Assembly: GCA_023394015.1 (NCBI GenBank)
Contig: JAEXBL010000187.1
Span: 1-5,584, forward strand
Direction: 5' to 3'
Length of the DNA stretch: 5,584 nt
From: Pseudomonadota bacterium
Lineage (GTDB): Bacteria; Pseudomonadota; Gammaproteobacteria; Burkholderiales; Burkholderiaceae_C
Part shown: piece by piece, positions 1-5,356 of the stretch
How positions within the stretch are numbered: position 1 is the stretch's first letter
Layout of the letters: each line of letters opens with the position of its first letter
Made by a program: the position numbers and the translations under genes
Notes under the pieces: generated by a model
Told to the model about the DNA's origin: nothing
Databases searched by the model: none
What the model saw: only the letters and a program-made list of their open reading frames with translations

Positions 1-14
1 GTTCGGATCAGCAT
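1..14 (-). CDS. Possible start of a downstream gene (perhaps msrP), 5' fragment only
   Basis: An ATG read on the minus strand at 14-12 opens a frame Met-Leu-Ile-Arg that runs off the window edge. Only four full codons are visible and no clear Shine-Dalgarno sequence precedes them, so the sequence alone proves little. The reason for listing it is context: in many Burkholderiales, resB-ccsB is followed by msrP-msrQ, the periplasmic methionine sulfoxide reductase pair, and MsrP proteins of this group often begin with Met-Leu-Ile. The call is an inference from remembered gene order. The ATG could equally be chance. Confidence 0.25.
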
Positions 15-40
15 GGCGGTATGTCTTGACGGGGCTTTCT

Positions 41-65
41 GGGCCGGGCCACAACGGCCAGGCCC
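41..65 (-). terminator. GC-rich hairpin just after ccsB; weak terminator or 3'-end stabiliser
   Basis: GGGCCGGGCC (41-50) pairs with GGCCAGGCCC (56-65) around a five-base loop, giving a 10-bp stem with one G/A mismatch. It begins two bases past the ccsB stop codon. On the minus strand no U-run follows (the next bases are AGAAAGCCCC), so it is not a classic intrinsic terminator. It may reduce readthrough or protect the 3' end of the resB-ccsB mRNA. Confidence 0.4.
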
Positions 66-67
66 GC

Positions 68-1411
68 TTACAGCGCGCCGTAGCTGTGCAGGCCCGAGAG
101 GAACATGTTGACGCCGATGAAGGCGAAGGTGGTCACCGCCAGCCCGGCCAGCGCCCACCAAGAGGCGACGGTGCCGCGCAGGCCCTTCATCAGCCGCATG
201 TGCAGCCAGGCGGCGTAGTTCAGCCACACGATCAGGGCCCAGGTTTCCTTGGGGTCCCAACTCCAGTAGCCGCCCCAGGCGTCGGCGGCCCACAGCGCGC
301 CCAGCACGGTGGCGATGGTGAAGAAGGCAAAGCCGACGGCAATCGACTTGTACATCACGTCGTCCAGCACCTCGAAGCTCGGCAGCCGCTCGGCGATGCG
401 CTTGCGGCCCAGCAGGATGCCGCCCACGATCAGCGCCGCGACGATGGCGTAGCCCAGCCAGTAGCTGCCGCCGGCCTCGCCCACGCCGCGCTGGCGGAAG
501 GCCAGCGGCACGAAGCACAGCGCGATGCCGAACACCCAGATCGGCGCCAGCTTGTACCAGCGCGTCTCGTGCGCCTGCTGCTTGACCAGGTAGGCAAAGC
601 CCAGCATGGCCGCCAGGGCAAAGGTGCCGTAGCCGATGAAGTTGGCCGGCACGTGCAGCTTCATCCACCAGCTCTTCAGCGCCGGCACCAGCGGCTGGAT
701 CTCGTGCGCCTCGCGCACCAGCGTGTACCACAGCAGAAAGCCGACCGCGGCACTGACCACCAGCATCACGAAGGCGCCCATGGCGCGGGTCTTGTACTGC
801 GCCTCGTAGTACAGGTAGAACAGCGCCGTCATCCAGCAGAACATGACGAACACTTCGTAGAGGTTGCTGACCGGGATATGGCCGATGTCGGGGCCGAGCT
901 GGTGGCTTTCGTACCAGCGCACCAGGGTGCCGATCAGCGCCAGGCCCACCGCCACCCAGGCCAGCTTGCTGCCCAGGCCCTCCAGCGCGTCCTGCTGGCC
1001 GCGGACGAACATGCCGCCCCAGTAGAAGGCCGTGCTCATGAAGAAGAGCATGCTCATCCACAGGATGGCCGACTGGCTGGACAGGAAGTACTTGAGCAGG
1101 AACACCGTGTCGCCGCGCCGCAGGTCGCCCCCGGCGTACAGCCAGATGGCCAGCAGCGACAGCGCCGCCACCACCAGCATCAGATCGCGCAGCGGCCGCC
1201 AGAACCAGCCCAGCCAGATCACCACCGGGACGGTGCCGGCCAGGATCCACTTCTCGTAGACGTCCATGGCGCCGTGGTACATCTGGAACGCCACCACCGC
1301 GCCGACGACGGCGAGCAGGGCAAACAGCCAGTCGCCCCAGGTGCGGCGGGCCAGGTAGCCCTCATTCAGGGTCAGGGTGCCATTGTTGGTGGCAAGGGTC
1401 GTGGTGTTCAT
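68..1411 (-). CDS. ccsB: Cytochrome c biogenesis protein CcsB (CcsA/ResC family, System II heme lyase subunit)
   Basis: Integral inner-membrane subunit of the System II cytochrome c synthetase. With ResB it carries heme to the outer face of the membrane and joins it to CXXCH cysteines of apocytochromes. The 447-residue product has about a dozen hydrophobic segments. The diagnostic tryptophan-rich WWD motif is at 379-391 (WGGYWSWDPKETW). SNLYE at 182-186 is also typical. By comparison with the family, His253 (LHV) and His442 (GLHSYG) should be the two periplasmic heme ligands flanking WWD, and His404 (AWLH) the membrane one. GAGGAG at 1418-1423 lies six bases before the ATG, so the start is well supported. 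It follows resB by 48 bases in the same reading frame, so cotranscription is likely. The protein is longer than most relatives, apparently because of two extra helices around 279-337. Naming varies: this subunit is called CcsA in plastids and ResC in Bacillus. Confidence 0.96.
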   Translation of the reverse strand: MNTTTLATNNGTLTLNEGYLARRTWGDWLFALLAVVGAVVAFQMYHGAMDVYEKWILAGTVPVVIWLGWFWRPLRDLMLVVAALSLLAIWLYAGGDLRRGDTVFLLKYFLSSQSAILWMSMLFFMSTAFYWGGMFVRGQQDALEGLGSKLAWVAVGLALIGTLVRWYESHQLGPDIGHIPVSNLYEVFVMFCWMTALFYLYYEAQYKTRAMGAFVMLVVSAAVGFLLWYTLVREAHEIQPLVPALKSWWMKLHVPANFIGYGTFALAAMLGFAYLVKQQAHETRWYKLAPIWVFGIALCFVPLAFRQRGVGEAGGSYWLGYAIVAALIVGGILLGRKRIAERLPSFEVLDDVMYKSIAVGFAFFTIATVLGALWAADAWGGYWSWDPKETWALIVWLNYAAWLHMRLMKGLRGTVASWWALAGLAVTTFAFIGVNMFLSGLHSYGAL

Positions 1412-1417
1412 CGTGGG

Positions 1418-1423
1418 CTCCTC
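1418..1423 (-). promoter_or_regulatory. Shine-Dalgarno sequence of ccsB
   Basis: GAGGAG on the minus strand, six bases from the ccsB ATG. It is the clearest ribosome binding site in the window and lies in the short resB-ccsB gap. It shows that ccsB can be translated independently although it is in frame with resB. Confidence 0.8.
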
Positions 1424-1459
1424 AGGTGCGCCGGGCGCTCTGCTGCCGTTCTCGTGGGT

Positions 1460-3574
1460 TCAATCGATGCTCAGAAGCCGGTGCCGCAGCTGCTCGAATT
1501 CGCGGTCGGCATCCAGCGTCTTGCGGTTGGTGGACAGGGCCATGGTGGCCCGGGCGCCACCGCCCTCGGGGCTCAGCCAGACCCACAGGCGGCGCTCGCG
1601 CACGTAAAGCATGGCAAAAACGCCCAGAATCAGCAACAGGCAGCCCAGATAGACCACATTCTTGCCCGGGGCACGCGCCACCTGGAACACGCTGGCCTGC
1701 ACGTGGGTGAAGTCCTGCAGCTCGAAGGCCACCGGCGCCGGGTACAGGCTGATGTCGGACAGCGCCAGCACCGCCTGGGTCATGAAGCGGGCCGTGGCCT
1801 CGCCCTCGCCCAAGGGCGGCTTGCCCTGGGCTTCGCGCGCCAGGGTGCTCAGCTCGAACAGCGTGCCGTTGAGAATGCGCAGCAGCACCTCGGCGGCGCG
1901 CTCGCGCTCGCCCTCGGGCACGGCCGATTCCATGAAGTCCGAAATCGCCTGCAGGCCGCTGACTTCCTTGCCGCCCACCGTCTCGGCACCGGCAAACAGG
2001 CCCAGCGCCCGCGATGCCGAGGTGCTGAGTTGCTCCACCAGCTCCTGGCGCTGCGGATCGACGGCCTTGAGCACGTAGCGGCGCACCGCCAGCTCGCGCT
2101 GCGCCGGGTCCTGCAGGGCGGCGTGCAGGCGCACGAAGCCCTCCATCTCGCCGTCCTCGTCGGCCGGCAGGCGCAGGTAGCGGAACGGCTCGGCCGGGGT
2201 GTCGCGCACGCCCAGCAGGAACACCGGCGTGCCGTCGCCGGTGTCCACCGGGAACTGGTAGTTGTGGAACTCGCGCGCCTGGCCGGCCTCGTCGCGCAGC
2301 TTGTAGGTGATGCTGGGGCCGACGTTGCGCATCTCGCGCTGCGTCACGGTCTTGTCGGCGGCGCCCAGGCGCTCGCTCAGGGCCTGGCGCAGGTCCACCT
2401 TGCGCACGTCCACGGCGCTGCGACCGGTCTCGCCCAGGTTCTCGACGTTGATCACGCGCAGGTCGGTGTATTCCAGCGTCAGCTTCTCGTCGCCGTTGGT
2501 GATCTGCGAGGCGCCGCCGATGGTGCCCTCCACCTCGAACGGCTTGGCCGCGGCGGTCATGGGCACGGCCCTGAGCTTCACGCGCGAGCCGCCGTCGTCG
2601 AAGCTGCTCTGGTAGATATGCACGCCCTTGTAGCTGGCCGGGTGGTTGACCTCGACGCGGGCTTCCTGCGTCTCGCCGGTGGCCTTGTCGTGGATCACGA
2701 TGTCGCTGGCGAACAGCTTGGGCATGCCGGTCGAGTAGTACTCGACGATGAACTTCTTCAGCTCCACCGCGAACGGCAGTTCCTGCAGCAGGATGCCGTC
2801 GGACTGGCTGAGGATGGCGGTGCTGGACACCGTGCCCTCCGACACCACCAGGTTGCCGCGGAAGGTCGGGTTGCTCTCGGGCAGGCGGTGCTCGGGCCTG
2901 ACGTCGGAGACGAAGCCGCCGCCGCTGTAGACCGTCTTGCCGCCGAACCAGGTGAGCGCGCGCACGAACAGGTCGCCGTCGAACAGCCCGCCCAGGCAGA
3001 TCAGCACGATGGCGCTGTGCGCGGCGATGTAGCCGATCTTGTTGGCGGCGCCGGCCTTGGCGGCCACCATCCAGCCCTGGCCGTCGGCGGTGTCGCGCGG
3101 CTGCAGCTTCACCTTCCAGCCGCCGCCGCTGAGCATCTGGCCGATGCGCCGGGCCTCGGCCTCGGGCGCCTGCGCCAGCGGCGCCTCGGCCTTGTGGTGA
3201 AAGGCCTTCAGGCTGCTTTCGCGGATGTTTTCCTTGTAGTTGCGGATGTCGGCCAGGAACTTGGGCGTGTTGCGCAGAATGCACAGACTGGTGCTGACGA
3301 CCAGAAACGCCAGGATGACCAGAAACCACCAGGCGCTGTAGACCGCGTTGAGCTTGAGCGCCAGAAACAGATCTGCCCAGAACGGCCCGAACTGGTTGGT
3401 GTAGTTGACCGCCGGCTCGTGCTGCTTGAGCACGGTGCCGATGACCGAGGCGATGCAGATGACGGTGAGCAGCGCGATGGCAAAGCGCATCGACGACAGC
3501 AGCTCCGTGGCCGAGCGCCAGGCGTCGGCGCCGCGGCGGGCCGGGATGCCTTCAGTGCGGGTGGTGGCGGTCAT
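1460..3574 (-). CDS. resB: Cytochrome c biogenesis protein ResB
   Basis: Partner of CcsB in the System II cytochrome c synthetase of the inner membrane. The 704-residue product has the ResB plan: transmembrane helices near 31-49, 81-100 and 180-199, a large periplasmic domain from about 200 to 639, and a last helix near 640-657 followed by a cytoplasmic tail. His186 in the third helix is the likely membrane heme ligand. The segment at 310-325 (NHPASYKGVHIYQSSF) is a typical ResB signature, as is the RAPGKNVVYLG stretch entering the last helix. The protein is longer than Bacillus ResB (roughly 540 residues); a helix-rich part at about 480-600 accounts for much of this, as is usual in betaproteobacteria. 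ATG 3574 is the first possible start, because an in-frame TGA lies three codons upstream. No Shine-Dalgarno sequence precedes it; instead there is a U-rich run and an overlapping leader ORF. It ends in TGA 48 bases before ccsB. Confidence 0.95.
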   Translation of the reverse strand: MTATTRTEGIPARRGADAWRSATELLSSMRFAIALLTVICIASVIGTVLKQHEPAVNYTNQFGPFWADLFLALKLNAVYSAWWFLVILAFLVVSTSLCILRNTPKFLADIRNYKENIRESSLKAFHHKAEAPLAQAPEAEARRIGQMLSGGGWKVKLQPRDTADGQGWMVAAKAGAANKIGYIAAHSAIVLICLGGLFDGDLFVRALTWFGGKTVYSGGGFVSDVRPEHRLPESNPTFRGNLVVSEGTVSSTAILSQSDGILLQELPFAVELKKFIVEYYSTGMPKLFASDIVIHDKATGETQEARVEVNHPASYKGVHIYQSSFDDGGSRVKLRAVPMTAAAKPFEVEGTIGGASQITNGDEKLTLEYTDLRVINVENLGETGRSAVDVRKVDLRQALSERLGAADKTVTQREMRNVGPSITYKLRDEAGQAREFHNYQFPVDTGDGTPVFLLGVRDTPAEPFRYLRLPADEDGEMEGFVRLHAALQDPAQRELAVRRYVLKAVDPQRQELVEQLSTSASRALGLFAGAETVGGKEVSGLQAISDFMESAVPEGERERAAEVLLRILNGTLFELSTLAREAQGKPPLGEGEATARFMTQAVLALSDISLYPAPVAFELQDFTHVQASVFQVARAPGKNVVYLGCLLLILGVFAMLYVRERRLWVWLSPEGGGARATMALSTNRKTLDADREFEQLRHRLLSID

Positions 3575-3630
3575 GCGCGATCAGACAAAAACAAAGCTTG
3601 GCGCGCCCTGGAGCGCGCGGCGACTGCCAT
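3571..3630 (-). CDS. Possible 19-codon leader ORF overlapping the resB start
   Basis: On the minus strand an ATG at 3630-3628 opens 19 codons (Met-Ala-Val-Ala-Ala-Arg at the start, Ser-Asp-Arg-Ala at the end). The stop TGA shares bases with the resB start as ATGA. Such overlaps often couple translation of two reading frames, which would explain how resB is translated without its own Shine-Dalgarno sequence. Against it, the ORF has no convincing ribosome binding site and its peptide resembles nothing I recognise. It may be chance in a GC-rich leader. Confidence 0.25.
   Translation of the reverse strand: MAVAARSRARQALFLSDRA
3585..3618 (-). promoter_or_regulatory. resB leader hairpin followed by a U-rich run
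   Basis: GCGCGC at 3601-3606 and GCGCGC at 3613-3618 can form a 6-bp stem with a six-base loop. On the minus strand this is followed, after about five bases, by TTTGTTTTTGT (3595-3585), ending 10 bases before the resB ATG. The U-run is striking in such GC-rich DNA. It could be a binding site for ribosomal protein S1 that replaces a Shine-Dalgarno sequence, or with the hairpin a weak attenuator. The stem is short and set apart from the U-run, so a strong terminator is unlikely. Confidence 0.35.
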
Positions 3631-3719
3631 GAGAGCCCGTGGCCGGCGTTCGGTTCAATCGGCGGCGCGAATTCTTGATCGAGGTCACTTTCCGGGGCGG
3701 CCTCACAAGGCAGTGGGCG

Positions 3720-3757
3720 AACAAACAAAAGCCGCGCCGGGCGAGCCGGGCGCGGCT
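3720..3757 (-). terminator. Rho-independent terminator of the cytochrome c4 gene
   Basis: On the minus strand AGCCGCGCC pairs with GGCGCGGCT as a 9-bp stem, with two further G-C pairs above one mismatch and a four-base loop. It is followed at once by TTTTGTTTGTT. It begins 35 bases after the cytochrome c4 stop codon. This is a textbook intrinsic terminator and the best evidence that resB-ccsB downstream needs its own promoter, although no convincing one is visible in the remaining leader. Confidence 0.88.
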
Positions 3758-3792
3758 GTGGCGGAAGCTGCGGCACCCGGTCCGCGCGGGTT

Positions 3793-4410
3793 TCAGCGCA
3801 GGCCGGCAATGTAGTCCGACACGGCCTTGATCTCGCGGTCGTTCATCTTGGCCGCCACGTCGGTCATCTGGCCGTTGTTGGTGCGCGTGCCGTCGCGGAA
3901 GGCGACCAGCTGCTTGACGGTGTACTCGGCGTGCTGGCCCGACAGGCGCGGGTACTGCGAGGGCAGGCCGGCCCCGTTGGGGCTGTGGCAGCCGGCGCAG
4001 GCGGGGATGCTGCGGTCGGGAATGCCGCCGCGGTAGATGCGCTCGCCCAGCAGCACCAGGTCCTTTTCCTTGGCAAAGCCCGGCTTGGCCTTTTGCGAGG
4101 CCAGCCAGTGGGCGATGTTGAGCGAGTCCTCCTCGCTCAGCGCCGCGGCAAAGCCCTGCATGATCGGGTCCTGGCGCACGCCGCTCTTGAACTCCAGCAT
4201 CTGCTTGTGCAGGTACTCCGGATGCTGCTGCGCCAGGTTGGGCTGCAGCGGCACGGTGGAGTTGCCGTCGGCCGCGTGGCAGGCCACGCACACCGCCGCG
4301 TAGCTGGTGGCGCCCTTGGCCAGATCGATCTTCGGCTCGGCCGGTGCGTCGGCGGCGAAGGCAGAGGCTGCAAGCAGCGAAGCGGTCAGGAGGGCGGCAA
4401 GCGTCTTCAT
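3793..4410 (-). CDS. Periplasmic diheme cytochrome c4
   Basis: Secreted electron carrier with two c-type hemes, expected to move electrons between the bc1 complex and terminal oxidases at the outer face of the inner membrane. The 205-residue precursor has a signal peptide with a probable cut after Ala19 (SAFA/AD). It consists of two similar domains, each with one heme site: Cys41-Val-Ala-Cys-His45 and Cys138-Ala-Gly-Cys-His142. The likely methionine ligands are Met84 (DPIMQGFAAALS, a c4 hallmark) and Met182. The ending DREIKAVSDYIAGL is also typical of c4, and length fits the family (about 190-210). GAGAAG lies nine bases before the ATG. The gene is transcribed away from engB and closed by a strong terminator, so it seems to be monocistronic. 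It is a plausible substrate of the ResB-CcsB machinery encoded just downstream. Other class I diheme cytochromes are the only real alternative. Confidence 0.93.
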   Translation of the reverse strand: MKTLAALLTASLLAASAFAADAPAEPKIDLAKGATSYAAVCVACHAADGNSTVPLQPNLAQQHPEYLHKQMLEFKSGVRQDPIMQGFAAALSEEDSLNIAHWLASQKAKPGFAKEKDLVLLGERIYRGGIPDRSIPACAGCHSPNGAGLPSQYPRLSGQHAEYTVKQLVAFRDGTRTNNGQMTDVAAKMNDREIKAVSDYIAGLR

Positions 4411-4467
4411 GGGGATCGTCTTCTCGAGGGTGGATCGGGGGGCGATGGGCCCCGCCTGAGCCCGGCG

Positions 4468-4473
4468 ATTCTA
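4468..4473 (-). promoter_or_regulatory. Putative -10 element of the cytochrome c4 promoter
   Basis: TAGAAT on the minus strand, one mismatch from TATAAT, in otherwise very GC-rich DNA. Transcription would start about 50 bases before the cytochrome c4 ATG. No good -35 hexamer is visible at the usual distance. Confidence 0.4.
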
Positions 4474-4477
4474 CAAT
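4472..4477 (+). promoter_or_regulatory. Putative -10 element of the engB promoter
   Basis: TACAAT on the plus strand, one mismatch from TATAAT, about 45 bases before the engB ATG, giving a leader of roughly 38 bases. It overlaps the divergent -10 of the cytochrome c4 gene by two bases. No convincing -35 hexamer is seen. TACAAT is a common -10 form in Burkholderiales. Confidence 0.5.
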
Positions 4478-4521
4478 GCCCCTGCGCCTGCCCCTGTGCC
4501 GCCGCGCAACAAAGTCCGCCC

Positions 4522-5250
4522 ATGCCCTCTCCCCGCCCCGCCCCGCCCCGCCCGCCGGCGCGTCCCACCGACCCCGCCTCGGCCGCCGTCCGCGAGGCGA
4601 TGGGCTGGCTGCACACCGCGCGCTTTCTCACCACCGCGGCGCAACTGCACCAGTTGCCCCCGCTGGAGGTGCCCGAGATCGCCTTCGTCGGCCGCTCCAA
4701 CGCTGGCAAGTCCACCGCCATCAACACACTGACGCAGCAGACGCAGCTGGCCTTCGCCTCCAAGAAGCCCGGGCGCACGCAGCACATCAACCTGTTCGCC
4801 CTGGGCCGCCAGGGCAGCACCGACGCCGTGCTGGCCGACCTGCCCGGCTACGGCTACGCGGCGGTGCCGCTGGCCGACAAGGTGCGCTGGCAGCGCGTGA
4901 TGGCCAACTACCTGGTCTCGCGCGCCAACCTGGCGGCGGTGGTGATGCTGGCCGACCCGCGCCACGGGCTGAAGGAGCTGGACGAGGCGTTGCTCGAAGT
5001 CATCCGCCCGCGCGTGGAGGACGGCCTGCCCTTCCTGATCCTGCTGACCAAGGCCGACAAGCTGAACCGCAGCGAGCAGGCCAAGGCGCTGCAAATCACC
5101 CGCCTGCAGGCCGGCGGCGGCGAGGTGCAACTGTTTTCCGCCCTCAAGCGCCAGGGCGTGGAAGACGCGGCGCTGTGGCTGCGGCAGGTGGTGGACCGCA
5201 ACACCAGCGACAGCGCCGACAGCGGCTCGCCTGCAGACCACGCCCCCTGA
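4522..5250 (+). CDS. engB: Ribosome biogenesis GTP-binding protein EngB (YsxC/YihA)
   Basis: Cytoplasmic TrmE-Era-EngA-EngB-Septin family GTPase needed for assembly of the large (50S) ribosomal subunit. All five G motifs are present in the 242-residue product: G1 at 57-64 (GRSNAGKS), G2 around Thr86 (GRTQHINLF), G3 at 106-113 (DLPGYGYA, the EngB form of DxxG), G4 at 176-179 (TKAD) and G5 at 206-209 (SALK). The EngB-typical FASKKPGRTQ segment is at 78-87. ATG 4522 lies downstream of a good -10 element but has no clear Shine-Dalgarno sequence. A second in-frame ATG at 4600 (Met27, before GWLHTARFLTTAAQ) could be the real start; it would remove a proline-rich stretch not expected to be part of the GTPase fold. 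The family is usually about 200-220 residues. In many betaproteobacteria hemB follows engB; here a gene on the opposite strand follows instead. Confidence 0.95.
   Translation: MPSPRPAPPRPPARPTDPASAAVREAMGWLHTARFLTTAAQLHQLPPLEVPEIAFVGRSNAGKSTAINTLTQQTQLAFASKKPGRTQHINLFALGRQGSTDAVLADLPGYGYAAVPLADKVRWQRVMANYLVSRANLAAVVMLADPRHGLKELDEALLEVIRPRVEDGLPFLILLTKADKLNRSEQAKALQITRLQAGGGEVQLFSALKRQGVEDAALWLRQVVDRNTSDSADSGSPADHAP
4531..4550 (+). repeat. Short tandem repeat, four copies of CCCCG, within the engB 5' end
   Basis: Four exact copies of CCCCG in tandem, followed by a partial CCCG. They encode most of the proline-rich N-terminal stretch of EngB. The unit of five bases is not a multiple of three, so a change in copy number would shift the frame from ATG 4522. 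Confidence 0.8.
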
Positions 5251-5280
5251 TTCAAGCGGCCGCGGAGCAGGCCATGCGCG

Positions 5281-5315
5281 GGCGCCGTGGCCGGGGTCCC
5301 CCGGCCACCAGCGCC
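5281..5315. terminator. Strong GC hairpin between convergent engB and DUF488 genes
   Basis: GTGGCCGGG (5287-5295) pairs perfectly with CCCGGCCAC (5300-5308). An outer arm GGCGC (5281-5285) pairs with GCGCC (5311-5315) across a small bulge. It lies 30 bases after the engB stop and 33 bases after the DUF488 stop. There is no U-run on either side, so termination in either direction is a guess from position and stem strength. Confidence 0.4.
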
Positions 5316-5317
5316 GT

Positions 5318-5356
5318 CCCCCTGGGGGGAAGGCGGCCGCAGGCCGACTCAGGGGG
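5318..5356. repeat. Nested inverted repeat of a Comamonadaceae intergenic type
   Basis: Outer arms CCCCCTG (5318-5324) and CAGGGGG (5350-5356) are perfect complements. Inside, CGGCC (5334-5338) and GGCCG (5342-5346) form a second stem around GCA. On the minus strand this gives the pattern CCCCCTGAGTCGGCC, then a small loop, then a run of C and AGGGGG. From memory, short elements with CCCCCTGAGTCG and CTTCCCCCCAGGGGG arms are scattered between genes in Acidovorax and relatives. Only one copy is in this window, so its dispersed nature is not shown here. The right arm contains the stop codon of the DUF488 gene. Confidence 0.6.

Noticed and set aside
1422..3329. A 635-codon minus-strand frame overlapping resB
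   Set aside because: It is a shifted frame of resB, rich in Arg, Gly, Ala and Gln, with none of the membrane helices or motifs found in the real frame.
3594..3607. Adjacent AAGCTT and GGCGCGCC sites (HindIII and AscI) resembling a cloning polylinker
   Set aside because: The flanking sequence is continuous with a natural leader and gene. GGCGCGCC is expected by chance in GC-rich DNA, and no other vector sequence is present.
3605..3664. Possible sigma-70 promoter for resB (TTGAAC with an 18-base spacer to TCTCAT, minus strand)
   Set aside because: Both hexamers match only four of six positions and the -10 lacks the key second A. It is no better than chance.
26..3814. A very long open frame (1262 codons) on the plus strand opposite ccsB and resB
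   Set aside because: It lies antisense to two well-supported genes that share one frame, in GC-rich DNA where stops are rare. Its product is a low-complexity mix of Ala, Gln, His, Arg and Gly with no recognisable domain, and it has no sensible start context.
3581..4291. A 236-codon minus-strand frame through cytochrome c4 and the spacer
   Set aside because: It is a shifted frame of the c4 gene, which has two CXXCH motifs and a signal peptide in its own frame, and it reads straight through the strong terminator.
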